A DNA stretch of 6,520 nt from Bacteroidales bacterium (lineage in GTDB: Bacteria; Bacteroidota; Bacteroidia; Bacteroidales; JALTDM01), in NCBI GenBank assembly GCA_027073875.1, contig JALTEO010000300.1, positions 1 to 6,520 of the forward strand, given 5' to 3'. Positions within the stretch are counted from its first letter, which is position 1. Each line of letters begins with the position of its first letter. Shown here piece after piece: positions 5,826 to 6,520 of the stretch. The position numbers were made by a program, and so were the translations under genes. The notes beneath the pieces are model-generated. The model was not told the origin of the DNA, did no database searches, and worked only from the letters and a program-made list of their open reading frames with translations.

Positions 5826-5914
5826 AAAAAAAACCGTCATTGCAATCGTTAGCAAAGCAATCTTGTTCATTATTGGTTGAGATTGCTTCGTCATACCTCC
5901 TCGCAATGACGGTT
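5826..5914 (-). terminator. Possible intrinsic terminator for leftward (dnaK) transcription
   Basis: Read on the minus strand, the 12-bp stem AACCGTCATTGC/GCAATGACGGTT is followed at once by a run of T residues (A-run 5826-5833 on the plus strand). A strong hairpin plus T-tract is the layout of a Rho-independent terminator. It lies about 205 bases past the dnaK stop, which is far but has no gene between. On the plus strand the T-run lies on the wrong side, so it would serve the glycosyltransferase less well. Confidence 0.4.
5832..5914. repeat. 83-bp imperfect palindromic repeat of the 'GTCATTGCGAGGAG' dispersed type
   Basis: AACCGTCATTGC (5832-5843) pairs perfectly with GCAATGACGGTT (5903-5914), and AAGCAATCT (5855-5863) pairs with AGATTGCTT (5880-5888). 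The two stems are separated by an asymmetric internal loop of 11 and 14 bases and capped by a 16-base loop. The right arm, read on the minus strand, gives GTCATTGCGAGGAGGTATGA and then a GACGAAGCAATCT stretch. I recognise this as a very widespread bacterial intergenic repeat sequence that occurs in many phyla. It has no coding capacity; a mobile or terminator-like role is inferred. Confidence 0.75.
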
Positions 5915-6011
5915 ACCTCCCCAAATTCACGGAATTTTCTACTATTAAGAAATACCAACAAATTTGGAATTTTACAAAACCCCGGATTTGAGTATTTCTA
6001 AATCGGGATTT

Positions 6012-6081
6012 CCCGCTTTGCCCTCCCTTTATTCATCGTACATTCATACAATTCATTACATTCTTGTATGAATAAAGCGGG
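6012..6081. repeat. Compound hairpin downstream of dnaK
   Basis: Outer arms CCCGCTTT (6012-6019) and AAAGCGGG (6074-6081) are perfectly complementary. Inside, ATTCATACAA (6042-6051) pairs with TTGTATGAAT (6064-6073) as a 10-bp stem with a 12-base loop. A competing pairing exists between TTTATTCAT (6028-6036) and ATGAATAAA (6068-6076). No T-run follows on either strand, so this is not a standard intrinsic terminator. It could stabilise the dnaK 3' end or be a decayed repeat. Confidence 0.5.
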
Positions 6082-6118
6082 TTAATATATTAAAGAACTT
6101 TTAGCTTTAAGAACTTAT

Positions 6119-6520
6119 TTATTCCTTAACTTCCTCGAAATCGACATCTTGTACTTCATCATCTGAACCATTTTTCCCTCCTGCAGAAGCGTTCGGATTT
6201 CCGTTCTCAGCTTGAGCATTTCCGCCTTGTTGTTGTTGCTGAGCATTGTAAATATCCTGTGAAGCGGCTTGGAAGACAGTATTCAGTTCATTAGTAGCTT
6301 TTTCAATAGCTTCCAAATCTTGGTTTTTATGTGCTTCTTTCAAATCATTCAATGCTTTTTCGATAGGTGCTTTTTTCTCAGCAGGAATTTTCTCGCCAAA
6401 TTCTTTCAGATTCTTTTCCGTTTGGAAAATCAGACTATCGGCAGCATTCAATTTATCAATTTTCTCTTTTGCCTTTTTGTCTTCTTCTTCGTGGAGTTTA
6501 GCTTCTTCACGCATACGGTT
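6119..6520 (-). CDS. dnaK: DnaK (Hsp70) chaperone, C-terminal part only
   Basis: About 133 residues plus the stop codon are visible; the gene continues beyond the right edge. The sequence starts with NRMREEAKLHEEEDKKAKEK, the typical first helices of the Hsp70 lid. FGEKIPAEKKAPIEKALNDL and IEKATNELNTVFQAASQDIYNA, the lid bundle, follow. Then come a flexible tail of five Gln and Gly/Asn/Ala residues, and the conserved acidic end DDEVQDVDFEEVKE, equivalent to the EFEEVKD ending of bacterial DnaK. DnaK is the ATP-dependent cytoplasmic chaperone working with DnaJ and GrpE to fold nascent and stress-damaged proteins. The ATPase and most of the peptide-binding domain are outside the window. The in-frame Met at 6512-6514 is internal and not the start. 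The gene converges with the glycosyltransferase, with a 314-base gap between the stops. Confidence 0.96.
   Translation of the reverse strand, partial: NRMREEAKLHEEEDKKAKEKIDKLNAADSLIFQTEKNLKEFGEKIPAEKKAPIEKALNDLKEAHKNQDLEAIEKATNELNTVFQAASQDIYNAQQQQQGGNAQAENGNPNASAGGKNGSDDEVQDVDFEEVKE

Larger units (their letters stand above)
5805..6118. other. Convergent intergenic region between the glycosyltransferase and dnaK
   Basis: This 314-base gap separates two genes that read toward each other. It contains an A-rich stretch after the glycosyltransferase stop, a dispersed-type palindrome (5832-5914), an unassigned AT-rich part, and a second hairpin (6012-6081). AAGAACTT is also repeated directly at 6093-6100 and 6109-6116 just downstream of the dnaK stop. 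The minus-strand frame covering 5722-5961 reads through the palindrome and looks spurious. Confidence 0.75.

Noticed and set aside
5805..5832. Intrinsic terminator directly after the glycosyltransferase on the plus strand
   Set aside because: A T-run is present at 5810-5817, but no stable GC-containing stem precedes it.
5722..5961. 79-codon minus-strand frame at the end of the glycosyltransferase
   Set aside because: It overlaps the antisense of the glycosyltransferase 3' end and the palindromic repeat; peptides such as VIARRYDEAIS are the usual false translation of that repeat.
6119..6514. Stand-alone 131-residue acidic protein starting at the ATG at 6514
   Set aside because: The frame stays open to the window edge and the sequence is the DnaK lid and tail, so this Met is internal.

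Overview
The window looks like ordinary chromosome of an AT-rich member of the Bacteroidota. Three things suggest this. The promoter-like TATCTTTG before the ompH-like gene fits the TAnnTTTG consensus of that phylum. The gene starts lack Shine-Dalgarno sequences and sit behind A/T-rich leaders. The proteins (OmpH/Skp-like chaperone, M16 peptidase with FabK/NMO-like flavoprotein, NfeD plus SPFH pair, DnaK with a Gln-rich tail) also read as Bacteroidota versions. Genus cannot be given from the sequence alone.

Layout. Positions 1-3327 hold four minus-strand genes that probably form one transcription unit, read from right to left: a FabK/nitronate-monooxygenase-like FMN protein (2371-3327), an M16 zinc peptidase overlapping it by 4 bases (1136-2374), a short NfeD-type membrane protein (628-1065), and a stomatin/QmcA-like SPFH protein that runs off the left edge (1-622). 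The last two are a classic membrane-quality or microdomain pair. Positions 3328-3957 are a 630-base divergent intergenic region with no credible gene. It is rich in short inverted and direct repeats and ends in the promoter for the plus-strand pair: an ompH/skp-like gene with a membrane anchor (3958-4581) and, 2 bases later, a family 2 glycosyltransferase that appears to start at TTG (4584-5804). Positions 5805-6118 are a convergent intergenic region with a long dispersed-type palindrome (5832-5914) and a second hairpin (6012-6081). At the right edge is the C-terminal end of dnaK on the minus strand (6119-6520).

Common themes are envelope maintenance and protein quality control: NfeD/SPFH, an M16 peptidase, a periplasmic chaperone and DnaK. 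Apart from the two tightly spaced pairs, that link is contextual inference. I found no mobile-element genes, CRISPR array, RNA gene or defence system. The least explained parts are the repeat-laden intergenic regions and the non-ATG start of the glycosyltransferase. I do not see a convincing new biological system here.
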